Positions 1 through 8,582 of a DNA stretch of 64,000 nucleotides are shown piece after piece. The stretch spans positions 1,620,296 to 1,684,295 of the forward strand of contig NZ_JANWGH010000001.1 in NCBI RefSeq assembly GCF_024919275.1, in the 5' to 3' direction. The DNA comes from Algoriphagus limi (GTDB taxonomy: Bacteria; Bacteroidota; Bacteroidia; Cytophagales; Cyclobacteriaceae). The stretch's first letter is position 1. Every line of letters begins with the position of its first letter. A program made the translations under genes and the position numbers. Below the pieces are notes generated by a model. The model had not been told where the DNA came from. It was given only the letters and a program-made list of their open reading frames with translations, and did not search any database.

Positions 1-2
1 TT

Positions 3-1013
3 TGTTTGATGGCTCTTGTTCAGGTGGCTTTTGCTACCGAAATGCCATCCTTCGATCACCAAATCAACAAGGATTCTGTGATCGTAGAATTCGGAAAATC
101 CGGAAGAGTCGTCATTATCGTGGACAGTAAAGACGATTTTGAGAAATTGAAGTCCATGAATATCAATGAAATCATCCGCTCTTTGGATTTGGAAGAAAAT
201 GAAGATACCGGTGAATTGACCATCGTGGAAATCCGTAAAAAAGACGGTACGACCAAAGAAGTGGTTAAAGTACGTGAGGATGGCCTGGAAACCGAAGTTC
301 AAATTGGAGGCATGCGTGTCTATGTAGATGAATCTGGGGAGAATACCAAAGTCAAAATTGAAACCAATAAATCCAAAAAACAGGAACCGCCTTTCCGCAC
401 CTATTTCAACATAGATCTCGGTGTCAACAACTACCTCAATCCAGATGGGCAGTTTCCTTCCTCTGACAATCCTTATGCTGTAAAAGGCTGGGGTAGCTGG
501 AATTTAGGTCTAAACTGGATGGCTGCTCAGCGGATTTCCAAAGGTTTTTACTGGGATTTCGGAATAGGTTTCCAATTCTACAACTTCAAGTTTGAAAACC
601 GCGACTTCCAGGCTGTAAGAGGAGACAACCAAATTGAGTTCATCCAGCGAAATGATGTCAATGGCTTCAAAAGCAAAATCTCTGCTTCCTACATCACAGC
701 CATGACTATGCTTGAATTGGACTTTGGTAAAATGAATGATAATGGTCGCAGAGGTCTTCGAATTGCAGCAGGACCTTATGCTGGATATAGACTTGGTGGC
801 CAATCCAAATATGTTTACAAAGAACTAGGCGGATCCGGAAGAAAGAAAGACAAGCAAAATACCGGCTTGTACCTGAACAACTTCCGATATGGTGTCCGAG
901 GTGAAATCGGAGTTGGTCGTGTCACCTTCTTTACCACATACGACCTTAATACGCTATTCCAAGAAGATAAGGGCCCTGAGTTAAATCCAATCACTTTTGG
1001 AATCGTATTCTAA
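3..1013 (+). CDS. Outer-membrane beta-barrel protein, 5' end cut by window edge
   Basis: The reading frame is open to the left edge, so the true start and most of the signal peptide lie outside the window. The visible residues before TEMPSF (LMALVQVAFA) look like the end of a signal peptide. An acidic, lysine-rich N-terminal part of about 120 residues is followed by a C-terminal half rich in aromatic and glycine residues with alternating strands, typical of a small outer-membrane barrel. It is a paralogue of the next gene: both share KxWGSW, YNFKFE, KSKISASY, YAGxRLGG, NFRYGxRGE and a GPEL-x-FGI ending. Role unknown; 41 bases separate it from the paralogue, so the two are probably co-transcribed. 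Confidence 0.75.
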   Translation, partial: CLMALVQVAFATEMPSFDHQINKDSVIVEFGKSGRVVIIVDSKDDFEKLKSMNINEIIRSLDLEENEDTGELTIVEIRKKDGTTKEVVKVREDGLETEVQIGGMRVYVDESGENTKVKIETNKSKKQEPPFRTYFNIDLGVNNYLNPDGQFPSSDNPYAVKGWGSWNLGLNWMAAQRISKGFYWDFGIGFQFYNFKFENRDFQAVRGDNQIEFIQRNDVNGFKSKISASYITAMTMLELDFGKMNDNGRRGLRIAAGPYAGYRLGGQSKYVYKELGGSGRKKDKQNTGLYLNNFRYGVRGEIGVGRVTFFTTYDLNTLFQEDKGPELNPITFGIVF

Positions 1014-1054
1014 ATTGATTTTAAATCCTGTCCTTTATTTTAAACTAAACCAAC

Positions 1055-1873
1055 ATGCAAAAGCGCTTTTTATTATTGACTTTCATTACCCTTTTCTCAA
1101 GCATCGCTATGGCCCAGGAAGCGGATACGAGCGGGGTCAAGAAGGAAAAAGTTTATACAGTTCTGGGAAATAGCTGGAAAGTCACCAAATACGATGACGG
1201 AACCAAGGTGATTGAATGGGAAGAAGACGATAAGGATGATTCCCCAAAAATCAATCATAAGCGAAGTAAATTTCATTACAACTTTCTAGAAAGTGAAGTA
1301 GGTATCAACATCTACCCAACTGACAAAGGAGCTCCCCAAGTGAAACCTTGGGGTAGCTGGTTTGTCGCTCTTCATTCTACGGGTACTTGGAAGGTTAGTA
1401 AAAATTTCCACCTCCGATCCACGATGGGGGTCGATTGGTACAACTTCAAATTTGAAGAGCGAAATATCATCGCAGTGAAAAACCCAGGTGGATTGGCATT
1501 TGTAGATTTCGACCAACTTCCTGATGGGCCAGAAGGTACTCCCACCAAGTCCAAAATCTCTGCCTCCTATGCAAGCATTAGCCTAGTACCAACAATTCGA
1601 ACCAATAATGGCAACTTTCGATTTGGTGCTGGTGCCTATGCAGGCCTGAGATTGGGAGGAAGAGGAAAGTACGTCTATGACGATCTCGATGGCGAAAAGC
1701 AAAAAGTCTTCACCAAGTCCAATATGTATGCTGAAAACTTCCGATATGGCCTCCGAGGAGAAATTGGAGTGGGTGATGTGACCTTTTTCTTTAATTATGA
1801 TTTAAATGATTTGTTCCAACCTGGTTTAGGCCCTGAGCTTCAAGCTATGAGTTTTGGAATCCGACTTGACTAA
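1055..1873 (+). CDS. Outer-membrane beta-barrel protein, paralogue of upstream gene
   Basis: A 272-residue protein with a clear signal peptide (hydrophobic LLLTFITLFSSIAMA, cleavage before QEADTS). A charged linker of about 60 residues leads into a barrel-like domain that repeats the motifs of the upstream protein (KPWGSW, YNFKFEERN, KSKISASY, YAGLRLGG, NFRYGLRGEIGVG). It ends in a short hydrophobic strand (SFGIRLD), as expected of barrel proteins. It sits between its paralogue and a GIN-domain surface protein that starts 11 bases downstream, so the three genes probably form one envelope operon. The ligand or partner cannot be deduced. An in-frame ATG directly before the signal peptide sets the start. 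Confidence 0.8.
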   Translation: MQKRFLLLTFITLFSSIAMAQEADTSGVKKEKVYTVLGNSWKVTKYDDGTKVIEWEEDDKDDSPKINHKRSKFHYNFLESEVGINIYPTDKGAPQVKPWGSWFVALHSTGTWKVSKNFHLRSTMGVDWYNFKFEERNIIAVKNPGGLAFVDFDQLPDGPEGTPTKSKISASYASISLVPTIRTNNGNFRFGAGAYAGLRLGGRGKYVYDDLDGEKQKVFTKSNMYAENFRYGLRGEIGVGDVTFFFNYDLNDLFQPGLGPELQAMSFGIRLD

Positions 1874-1884
1874 ATAAAAAACAG

Positions 1885-2814
1885 ATGAAAAAAACTTTAA
1901 AAACTCTTTCTCTTGGTCTGACATTCGTTTTTTTGGCCACTTTTACCTTTGCACAAAATGTGCTTGTTGATGTCAACAAAAGCTATCCAGGCATCAATCG
2001 ACTGGAAGTTGAGGGAGGTTGGCTTGATGTGAGTTATGAAGGAGGCTCAGGCTCTGATGTTCAGGTTGAAGCTTATTTACAATCCACTGATGAAGATCAG
2101 GACATTGTCTTTGTGACCGTAGGAGATGTTCTTAAAATCAAATACGAGCGAAAGTCAAAGAATTGGACTTGGTCCAACGGTCAAAATAAAGGCTGGATTA
2201 AAATCACGGGACCAGATTCCATTGAGATCAATTTCAAAAACAGCTCAGGAAATACCAGTGTTCGAAATGTAGCCTCAGAGGAGACCTACATGAAAGTAAC
2301 TTCCGGTAGAATATCAGCAGAGGGAATTGATGGGGATTTGACCATTGGCGCAACCTCAGGAAGATTAATGGTATCCGATGTTTCCGGTAATGTCATGGCT
2401 TCACTTACTTCCGGTAATGCTGAAATCGATCAAGTATCCGGTGATGTGAATTACAAATCAACCAGCGGTTCTTTGGATGCCAGTCATATCGATGGAGAGC
2501 TAAACGTAGAATTCACTTCCGGAAGAGGAGTTTTGGAAAATATAGGGCAGTTGGGCTCACTGAAATTCACCTCAGGTTCCATTCGAGCGGAGGAAGTAGG
2601 TTTGGGACCAAACACCAGTTTCTCCGGATCCTCAGGTAACTTCCGAATTCAGACTTATTCAAATTTAAGCGACTTCAACTTTGACCTGAGTTCTTCATCA
2701 GGAAGCTTAAAAGTGGGAGACCGAAAAACATCCAAAAAATTAGAAATCGATAATGGTTCAGATGCTTGGATCAAAGGAAGAATTACTTCTGGAAGTATTT
2801 CAATAGAAAACTAA
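1885..2814 (+). CDS. Secreted DUF4097/GIN-type beta-repeat surface protein
   Basis: A 309-residue protein with a signal peptide (LSLGLTFVFLATFTFAQ). The body is a run of short beta repeats built around T/S-SG motifs: VTSGRISAEGIDGDLTIGATSG, then LTSGNAEIDQ, STSGSLDASH, FTSGRGVLE and FTSGSIRAEE, each about 20 residues. This is the pattern of the DUF4097 / putative adhesin head GIN families, which form a right-handed beta solenoid. A surface or periplasmic location is inferred. It is the last gene of the probable three-gene operon and is followed by a strong hairpin terminator. No enzymatic residues are recognisable. Confidence 0.8.
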   Translation: MKKTLKTLSLGLTFVFLATFTFAQNVLVDVNKSYPGINRLEVEGGWLDVSYEGGSGSDVQVEAYLQSTDEDQDIVFVTVGDVLKIKYERKSKNWTWSNGQNKGWIKITGPDSIEINFKNSSGNTSVRNVASEETYMKVTSGRISAEGIDGDLTIGATSGRLMVSDVSGNVMASLTSGNAEIDQVSGDVNYKSTSGSLDASHIDGELNVEFTSGRGVLENIGQLGSLKFTSGSIRAEEVGLGPNTSFSGSSGNFRIQTYSNLSDFNFDLSSSSGSLKVGDRKTSKKLEIDNGSDAWIKGRITSGSISIEN

Positions 2815-2835
2815 ACCAACTCTTTAAATAAAAAT

Positions 2836-2919
2836 AAAGAGGCTATTTCTTTTAATCCCTTTTGTCAGGCTTCGACTCCGCTCAGCTTGACAAAAGAGAG
2901 CATTGAAATAGCCTCTTTT
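2836..2919 (+). terminator. Nested double hairpin terminator with Bacteroidota-type repeat inside
   Basis: The outer stem pairs AAGAGGCTATTTC (from 2837) with GAAATAGCCTCTTT (2905-2918), followed by a T run. Inside the loop is a second hairpin: TTTTGTCAGGC (2860-2870) pairs with GCTTGACAAAA (2885-2895) around TTCGACTCCGCTCA. Flanking genes converge here, so it can end transcription from both sides. The inner element resembles a dispersed palindromic repeat I recall from Bacteroidota intergenic regions. Confidence 0.75.
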
Positions 2920-2933
2920 TGTTTTTGAAAACA

Positions 2934-3428
2934 TCAATCCGGTCTGGAAATCGCTCGCAGAATTTCAGTTTCTTCTTTGTTAAGTTTCAGCAGTCTTTTA
3001 GCCCGGTCCGGAGAAACTCTTGCCAAAGAAAAGAATACTAAGGCAAGCGCAAAAAGGATCACAAACCAAGCACTTTTGAAAAATAACAACCCTATTGTGC
3101 TTAGTAGAGAAATCGCAAATAGGAAAAAGAATCGCTTTTTTGAGGAATCTAGGTAATTGATGACTTTTCCCTCAAAGCTTTCCATGGATCTGGACTTTTT
3201 AAGGTCTTGCCTAAAGATCAGGTACTGCCCAATTAGCAATCCAAAACCCAATCCATTGATTAATCCCTTGAAGAAATCAGGAATTTCAGGCAGGTTCCAA
3301 TGCAGGTTCCCTGAATTATAATACAGGTAAACCAAGCCAAACATTGGCAAGGCCACCAACATCAAGATCAGCAAAGTAACTTCCTGACTTCGGTAATGCT
3401 TTTTCAGCTTCGCTACATCCAATTCCAT
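2934..3428 (-). CDS. Small integral membrane protein of unknown function
   Basis: I place the start at the ATG encoding MELDVAKLKKHY (3428), one base after the stop of the upstream reductase gene, rather than at a longer start inside that gene; this gives 164 residues. Two hydrophobic segments near residues 18-40 and 57-75 and a second pair near 100-140 suggest four membrane helices. The termini are charged, ending in a basic helix with KLNKEETEIL. I do not recognise a family. The one-base spacing suggests translational coupling with the reductase. Confidence 0.6.
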   Translation of the reverse strand: MELDVAKLKKHYRSQEVTLLILMLVALPMFGLVYLYYNSGNLHWNLPEIPDFFKGLINGLGFGLLIGQYLIFRQDLKKSRSMESFEGKVINYLDSSKKRFFFLFAISLLSTIGLLFFKSAWFVILFALALVFFSLARVSPDRAKRLLKLNKEETEILRAISRPD

Positions 3429-3429
3429 C

Positions 3430-4533
3430 TTATTCAATGGTAATTGCGATATCTTCACTTACAGCTCGGGATGAGCAGCAAAGAATGTAACCTTGCTCCA
3501 ATTCTTTTGGACTCAATCCAGCGTCTTCGTCCATTTTCACCTTTCCAGAAGTGATTCTTCCTCTACAGGCAGTACAAAGACCGCTTTGGCAGCTATAAGG
3601 CATATCCAAACCCGCTTCCAATCCTGCTTCTAAAATAGTTTTGTCAGGTGCAACAGTAACTACATGCTCTTCTCCTTCCAAAGTGATTTTCACATCCCGA
3701 GTCATCAAGCCTTGGGTAATTCCCGCCTTCGCATCGGCTTTTGCCTGATCGGCTGCTGCAGAGAAAAATGACTCCCGATGGATTCGTGCTTTATCCACCC
3801 CAAGTTCCTCAAGTACAGATTCGGCTGTTTCCATGATTCCATTCGGTCCACATAGAAAATAGATCTCCTCATAGCGTTGCTCATATTCAGCAATAGCAAC
3901 CAATTCATGGAATTTTTCCTTATTCAGTCGACCACGGGTTCCTTTCCAGTTTTCACTAGGCTGGCTAAGGACATGCTCGATTTTCAATCGGTCTGGATTT
4001 GCCTTTTGCAATTGATCCAACTGATTTTTAAAAATGATCTGCTCCTCATTACGGCTGCTGTAAATCAAAGTAATGATGGATTTGGGTTCGTTGACCAAAA
4101 CAGATTTAATAATCCCCATTATAGGTGTAATTCCACTTCCTCCGGCTACCAAGATGAAGTGACGCTGATTTCCTGAATGAAAATCAACCGTAAAACTTCC
4201 CAATGGAGGTAGCACGTTAATGGTTTTTCCTGGGAAAATATTATCGTTTAGGTAATTAGAAAATAGGCCCTTCTCCACTCGCTTTACTGCAATTCCCGGA
4301 AACGGATCAACAAAAGGAGAGGTACAAAGACTATACGATCTTCTTTGTTCCTTCCCGTCAAAATCCATAATAAGCGTCAGAAATTGACCGGGTTTATATT
4401 CCAGATAAGGCTCTGGCTGTTCAAAATAAATACTTACCGTATCGGGAGTTTCTCGAACCACCTCTCTTACTTTCAGTGGTAGGTAATTCGACGTTTTAGA
4501 TTCAGGCTTTTTCTTCTTGAATAAGTTAAACAT
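3430..4533 (-). CDS. FAD/2Fe-2S oxidoreductase, PaaE/ferredoxin-NADP reductase-like
   Basis: A 367-residue flavin- and iron-sulfur-dependent electron-transfer protein. The N-terminal FAD domain carries RSYSLC at residues 65-70. The NAD(P)H domain carries GGSGITPIMG near 130 and CGPNGIM near 230. The C-terminal plant-type ferredoxin domain has the cluster pattern C-x4-C-x2-C (CQSGLCTAC) and a final Cys in YILCCSS. This order matches PaaE-type reductases of ring-hydroxylating systems and related stand-alone ferredoxin reductases. No paaABC genes are nearby, so the electron acceptor is unknown. It is followed by a small membrane protein gene one base away. Confidence 0.85.
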   Translation of the reverse strand: MFNLFKKKKPESKTSNYLPLKVREVVRETPDTVSIYFEQPEPYLEYKPGQFLTLIMDFDGKEQRRSYSLCTSPFVDPFPGIAVKRVEKGLFSNYLNDNIFPGKTINVLPPLGSFTVDFHSGNQRHFILVAGGSGITPIMGIIKSVLVNEPKSIITLIYSSRNEEQIIFKNQLDQLQKANPDRLKIEHVLSQPSENWKGTRGRLNKEKFHELVAIAEYEQRYEEIYFLCGPNGIMETAESVLEELGVDKARIHRESFFSAAADQAKADAKAGITQGLMTRDVKITLEGEEHVVTVAPDKTILEAGLEAGLDMPYSCQSGLCTACRGRITSGKVKMDEDAGLSPKELEQGYILCCSSRAVSEDIAITIE

Positions 4534-4733
4534 GTCTTTCGGGACAATTTTGGGTGCAAAAATACGGAGCCATTTGAGAAATCGGCTTCTGATTTTAGGT
4601 TTTCATTATGCAAACCCCAAAAAGTCAATTGAAGTTTGCAATTCGATAGAATTATTATTGGCAGCAGGCATTTTTTCAGGCTATCCACTAAATTGCGACA
4701 GAATTAATCTTTCAGCACCCAATACCAATCACC

Positions 4734-6077
4734 ATGGAATTCAATGCCTTGACAGCAGTGAGTTCGGTTGACGGCCGGTATGCCTCCAAAACCGAACCCT
4801 TAAGAGCCTATTTTTCCGAATTTGCCCTGATTAAATATCGGGTTCATGTAGAAGTAGAATACTTCATCGCCCTTTGTGAATTGCCCCTTCCTCAATTGGC
4901 AGATTTCGATTCAGATCTTTTTTCAGCGCTTCGCAACATTGTGAAAAACTTCTCTTTGGAGGACGCTCAATCCATCAAGGAAACAGAGAAAATCACCAAC
5001 CATGATGTAAAGGCAGTAGAATACTTCCTGAAAGAAAAATTTGATGAATTGGGACAGGAGCAATACAAAGAGTTCATCCACTTTGGCCTGACCTCCCAGG
5101 ACATCAACAATACGGCTACACCTCTCATGCTGAAAGAAGGTTTGGAAAAGGTGATTTTTCCTCAATTGAATGAGGTGGTTGAAAAACTGAAAGAGCAGGC
5201 TAAGGCTTGGGAAAATATCCCAATGCTAGCAAAAACTCATGGACAGCCTGCCTCTCCTACCCGGCTTGGAAAAGAAATTCAGGTATTCATTACTCGAATT
5301 GAGAATCAGCTTGAACAGTTAAAAGGAATACCCTATTCAGCCAAATTCGGTGGAGCTACCGGTAATATGAATGCCCACAAAGTGGCTTATCCGAAACAAC
5401 CTTGGAATGATTTTGCGGAGCATTTTGTGAGTCATTACTTGGGGCTTTCTCGTTCTTTCCCCACCACTCAAATTGAGCACTATGATAATTTAGCAGCTCT
5501 TTTTGATTGCCTCAAGCGAGTCAATACCGTCCTGCTTGACCTCTCCAAGGATATATGGCAGTATGTATCAATAAATTACTTCAAGCAAAAAATCAAAGCC
5601 GGAGAAGTTGGCTCTTCTGCCATGCCTCATAAAGTCAATCCAATTGACTTTGAAAATGCTGAAGGGAATTTGGGAATTGCCAATGCACTTTTTGAACACC
5701 TATCTGCCAAACTACCTATCTCCAGATTGCAGCGGGATTTGACCGATAGCACAGTTCTCCGCGTAATTGGGGTACCGTTAGGTCACATGCTGATTTCTTT
5801 GGAATCTCTGAAAAAAGGCCTGGGTAAACTTGAACTCAACGAGGCGGCTATTCATGCGGATTTGGAGGAAAACTGGGCTGTGGTGGCAGAAGCTATCCAA
5901 ACCATTCTCCGAAGAGAAGGCTTCCCAAAACCTTACGAAGCGCTGAAAGACCTCACTCGAACAAACGAAAAAATCACTCAATATTCCATCGCTCGCTTTA
6001 TTGATGGATTGGTGATTTCTGATGAATTAAAATCCGAATTGAAGGCGATTTCTCCTTTCAATTATACGGGGATTTGA
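4734..6077 (+). CDS. purB: Adenylosuccinate lyase
   Basis: A 447-residue enzyme of the fumarase/aspartase superfamily that removes fumarate from SAICAR and from adenylosuccinate in purine synthesis. The superfamily signature SSAMPHKVNPIDFENAEGN near residue 295 contains the catalytic serine loop. KTHGQPASPT (about 170) and HFGLTSQDINNTA (about 118) match the conserved histidine regions. The N-terminus (NALTAVSSVDGRY) is typical of the E. coli-like PurB group. It is a cytoplasmic housekeeping gene that appears monocistronic; the preceding 200 bases are non-coding and divergent from the reductase gene. Confidence 0.95.
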   Translation: MEFNALTAVSSVDGRYASKTEPLRAYFSEFALIKYRVHVEVEYFIALCELPLPQLADFDSDLFSALRNIVKNFSLEDAQSIKETEKITNHDVKAVEYFLKEKFDELGQEQYKEFIHFGLTSQDINNTATPLMLKEGLEKVIFPQLNEVVEKLKEQAKAWENIPMLAKTHGQPASPTRLGKEIQVFITRIENQLEQLKGIPYSAKFGGATGNMNAHKVAYPKQPWNDFAEHFVSHYLGLSRSFPTTQIEHYDNLAALFDCLKRVNTVLLDLSKDIWQYVSINYFKQKIKAGEVGSSAMPHKVNPIDFENAEGNLGIANALFEHLSAKLPISRLQRDLTDSTVLRVIGVPLGHMLISLESLKKGLGKLELNEAAIHADLEENWAVVAEAIQTILRREGFPKPYEALKDLTRTNEKITQYSIARFIDGLVISDELKSELKAISPFNYTGI

Positions 6078-6078
6078 T

Positions 6079-6114
6079 TCAGTAGGCAGTTTTTCAGTAG
6101 GCAGTAGGCAGTGG
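6079..6114. repeat. Short direct repeats of CAGTAGG
   Basis: Between the converging purB and ctlX-like genes the heptamer CAGTAGG occurs three times, twice in direct tandem near 6095-6110. It may be a degenerate simple repeat; no terminator hairpin with a T run is obvious here. Confidence 0.4.
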
Positions 6115-6144
6115 ACTGCTTGTAGAGAAAGGAATGGATAGGGT

Positions 6145-7074
6145 TTAGGCTTTGGGCAAAAAAATCTCAGCCATCATACATCTTGCTGAACCTCCACCTA
6201 GCTTTTCAATAGTGGGAATCTGTGGACTGATAATGGTTGTATGTTTTTCAATCATTTGGATTTGACCCACATTTAGGGAATCATAGGCTGATTGGGACAT
6301 AACAGTGAATTTTTCTCCTCCATCATTTCTAACTTCTAGCATATTTCCAGCAAAGTGGAATTTTTGTTTAGCCGTAATAGGGATTACTTTTTTCCCAGAT
6401 TTGAACAGACTTTCCTGAACCTTTTGTCGATCCAAGGCACGAACAATACTTTCCAAACAAACCACTGCAAATTCTGTCCCCACATGCATCATAACATTGG
6501 TATGGTAGATAGGAACAGATTGCCCCTCTACTTCCTGAGAAGCTTCAAAGGACACTACTTGATAGCCCAATATTTTGGATAGGTATTCTAATGGTATTGG
6601 ATGAGTTCGCTCAGAATAACAGGCATAAATCACCTTTGCATCATGATCCATCACCATACTCCCTGTTCCTTCCAAATACTGCCCATCTTTTTCAAAAAAG
6701 CTTAGATCAACAATGTCATTTACCTTAAATCCAAGGCTCATCAATTGCTCAATAATATCCTTTCGACGTTCCAAACGCCTATTGGGCGAAAACATGGGAT
6801 AAAGAATCAAACGACCATCAGAATGGGTTGAAAACCAATTGTTCGGAAAAATCGCATCAGTTTTTACTGGTTTCTCAGTATCCTCTATTACCAATACCTC
6901 TACTCCCTGATCTCGGAGAAGCCCTACAAAACCATCAAATTCCTGCCTCGCTAAAAATCGGATTACCTGAGAAGGCCGCTCGTCCTGTTGTTGGTAGATA
7001 TTATTGGCAGCGGTATCCTCATTAAACCCGAAGTTAGCTGGACGAACCATCAATATGGTGGAAGTAGTTTGCAT
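6145..7074 (-). CDS. CtlX-like amidinotransferase/citrulline hydrolase family protein
   Basis: The start is placed at MQTTSTILMVRP (7074), one base after the stop of the upstream gene, giving 309 residues; a longer reading would overlap that gene by about 120 bases. The sequence fits the guanidino-group-modifying amidinotransferase fold: RPANFGFNEDTAANN at the N-terminus, FPNNWFSTH and LEGTGSMVMD (acidic substrate contacts), YHTNVMMHVG with the catalytic His, and GGGSARCMMAE at the C-terminus with the nucleophilic Cys. These features match CtlX-type proteins, annotated as hydrolases for citrulline or dimethylarginine use. The substrate is not determinable here. It is probably co-transcribed with the upstream propeller gene. 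Confidence 0.8.
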   Translation of the reverse strand: MQTTSTILMVRPANFGFNEDTAANNIYQQQDERPSQVIRFLARQEFDGFVGLLRDQGVEVLVIEDTEKPVKTDAIFPNNWFSTHSDGRLILYPMFSPNRRLERRKDIIEQLMSLGFKVNDIVDLSFFEKDGQYLEGTGSMVMDHDAKVIYACYSERTHPIPLEYLSKILGYQVVSFEASQEVEGQSVPIYHTNVMMHVGTEFAVVCLESIVRALDRQKVQESLFKSGKKVIPITAKQKFHFAGNMLEVRNDGGEKFTVMSQSAYDSLNVGQIQMIEKHTTIISPQIPTIEKLGGGSARCMMAEIFLPKA

Positions 7075-7075
7075 C

Positions 7076-7948
7076 TTACTTTTGAGCTGGATAACAATAC
7101 AAGACTGGATCAATCGAGAACCGTTTTTCAGAAATCGTATAATAGGTATTTCCGGAAGGTCCAAAGCCAATAGCTTCACCTTGTGGCTCCGGAGCATAGG
7201 GTAGAATGATAGGATCTTCTTTCAAAACTTCTAAAATGGATTGACCTTTTTCCCGCTTCCAATAAAAAACTGACTCATAATTTTTGATTAGAATCTGAGT
7301 TCCATCAGCAGAAATATCCCCTGCCGTTGACATTGTAAAGGCAAGGTTGAAATGCGAATTCAACTCTGTTTTTTTGGGGTTTTCGAAAGCATCTTGGTCA
7401 AAACTGTAAAGTGAGTTTTTGGAATCCCTTTTGGAAAGAATGTAGACTGTTCCATCCCAGGGATCAACTATGAGCGTTTCAGCATCCCGAGCACCTTTGG
7501 GATATTCCAATCTAGCCAATTCAACGGCGACAGTTGCAGATTCGATTTTTTCAGGTTCAGGAAACCGATAAACCCCAATTTCCCCATGCACCCCTGCATT
7601 ATCACCTATTTCACCTACAAATACATAGCTTTTCCCATCTGGACCCGGACCCACAGCAATATCCTCCCAATCCCGATTTTCCAACCCCTCCAATTCCAAT
7701 TTGCCTAATTCCCTGCCTAAAGAATCCAATAAGTAAACCGCTGCTTCTCCTCCACTATCGGTGTGCATATAGATCAAATTTGGATGCTTTCGGGAAAAAG
7801 CCATCCCACTTACCTCTTCCAAGAGAGGGTTTCGGACGGTAGCCACCTTCTCTCCCTCCTTAAAAGGAGGCTTTTGAGTGCCATTCTCTTGCGCAAAAAG
7901 GGGATAAATCAGGAATGATAATAAAAGAGTCAGAATTGAATATCGCAT
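7076..7948 (-). CDS. Secreted beta-propeller protein (phytase-like/SdiA-regulated type)
   Basis: A 290-residue protein with a signal peptide (ILTLLLSFLIYPLFAQ). The body has propeller-like repeats: EEVSGMAFSRKHPNLIYMHTDSG, then NRDWEDIAVGP, YVFVGEIGDN, ARDAETLIVDP and TVYILSKRD. The EVSGMAFS...TDSG start and DWEDIA motif are typical of extracytoplasmic proteins annotated as SdiA-regulated or esterase-like phytase domains. No catalytic function is proven for these. It ends one base before the CtlX-like gene, so the two are probably translated from one message; export to the periplasm is inferred from the signal peptide. Confidence 0.65.
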   Translation of the reverse strand: MRYSILTLLLSFLIYPLFAQENGTQKPPFKEGEKVATVRNPLLEEVSGMAFSRKHPNLIYMHTDSGGEAAVYLLDSLGRELGKLELEGLENRDWEDIAVGPGPDGKSYVFVGEIGDNAGVHGEIGVYRFPEPEKIESATVAVELARLEYPKGARDAETLIVDPWDGTVYILSKRDSKNSLYSFDQDAFENPKKTELNSHFNLAFTMSTAGDISADGTQILIKNYESVFYWKREKGQSILEVLKEDPIILPYAPEPQGEAIGFGPSGNTYYTISEKRFSIDPVLYCYPAQK

Positions 7949-8090
7949 GCTTAAAAATAAAGATATGAAGGAGGAATTCCCTGAAATCGAGGTAATTTTA
8001 ATCTGTGAATCCGTAATTCTATAAATAGATGATACTCAAGATAAGAATATGCGGATCCACGTCTACAGTCCAATGTTGATAGTGATTTAA

Positions 8091-8525
8091 ATGGAAAAGA
8101 TGGATCCACTTTTGAAAAAAATGAATTATCGGGAAGGACAGAAAATCAAAATCTGGAATTTACCGAATGAACTATCAGCTCTTTTAGAGGTCTGGACTAA
8201 AGAAGGGTTCATGGCCGATGCTAATGAAAAAGTTGATTTTTTACTTGGCTTTGTTCAAGATGAAGAATCGATCCGAGCTCAATTTGAAGAAATGAAAGAA
8301 TTCCTCAACGGAGATGCAATTCTTTGGTTTGCCTACCCAAAAGGCAGTTCAAAACGCTACAAAGCAAGCATCAATCGGGATAAAGGCTGGAAAGTTTTGG
8401 GAGAAAATGACATGGAAGCCGTCCGACAAATCGCAATCAATGAAGACTGGTCGGCCCTGCGATTCCGTAAGATTCAATATATCAAAACCATGACCAGAAA
8501 ATTTAGTGCAAAAGATCAATCTTGA
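8091..8525 (+). CDS. Small cytoplasmic protein of unknown function
   Basis: A 144-residue protein without signal peptide or membrane segments. The pattern LLKKMNYREGQKIKIWNLP followed by VDFLLGFVQDEESI and DAILWFAYPKGSSKRYK resembles the DUF3052-like group, where a conserved W/FAYPK motif occurs; this is a tentative match. A second ATG four codons in is an equally good start. The next gene begins about 60 bases downstream on the same strand. No function can be given. Confidence 0.6.
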   Translation: MEKMDPLLKKMNYREGQKIKIWNLPNELSALLEVWTKEGFMADANEKVDFLLGFVQDEESIRAQFEEMKEFLNGDAILWFAYPKGSSKRYKASINRDKGWKVLGENDMEAVRQIAINEDWSALRFRKIQYIKTMTRKFSAKDQS

Positions 8526-8582
8526 TCGATGGAGTGGTCTTGGTGACTTTGGTCTCCGAATAAGGGGATTTAATTTCCTTAG

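Noticed and set aside
4557-4564. Isolated -7-like boxes (also 14894, 32787 and 51108, minus strand)
   Set aside because: They match TAnnTTTG, but no TTG lies 19-21 bases upstream, so I did not call promoters.
4517-4771. Open frame between the reductase gene and purB
   Set aside because: Overlaps the purB start, has no recognisable features and covers the divergent promoter region.
7534-7842. 102-codon frame opposite the beta-propeller gene
   Set aside because: His/Pro/Leu-rich composition of a shadow frame; the opposite strand has a signal peptide and propeller repeats.
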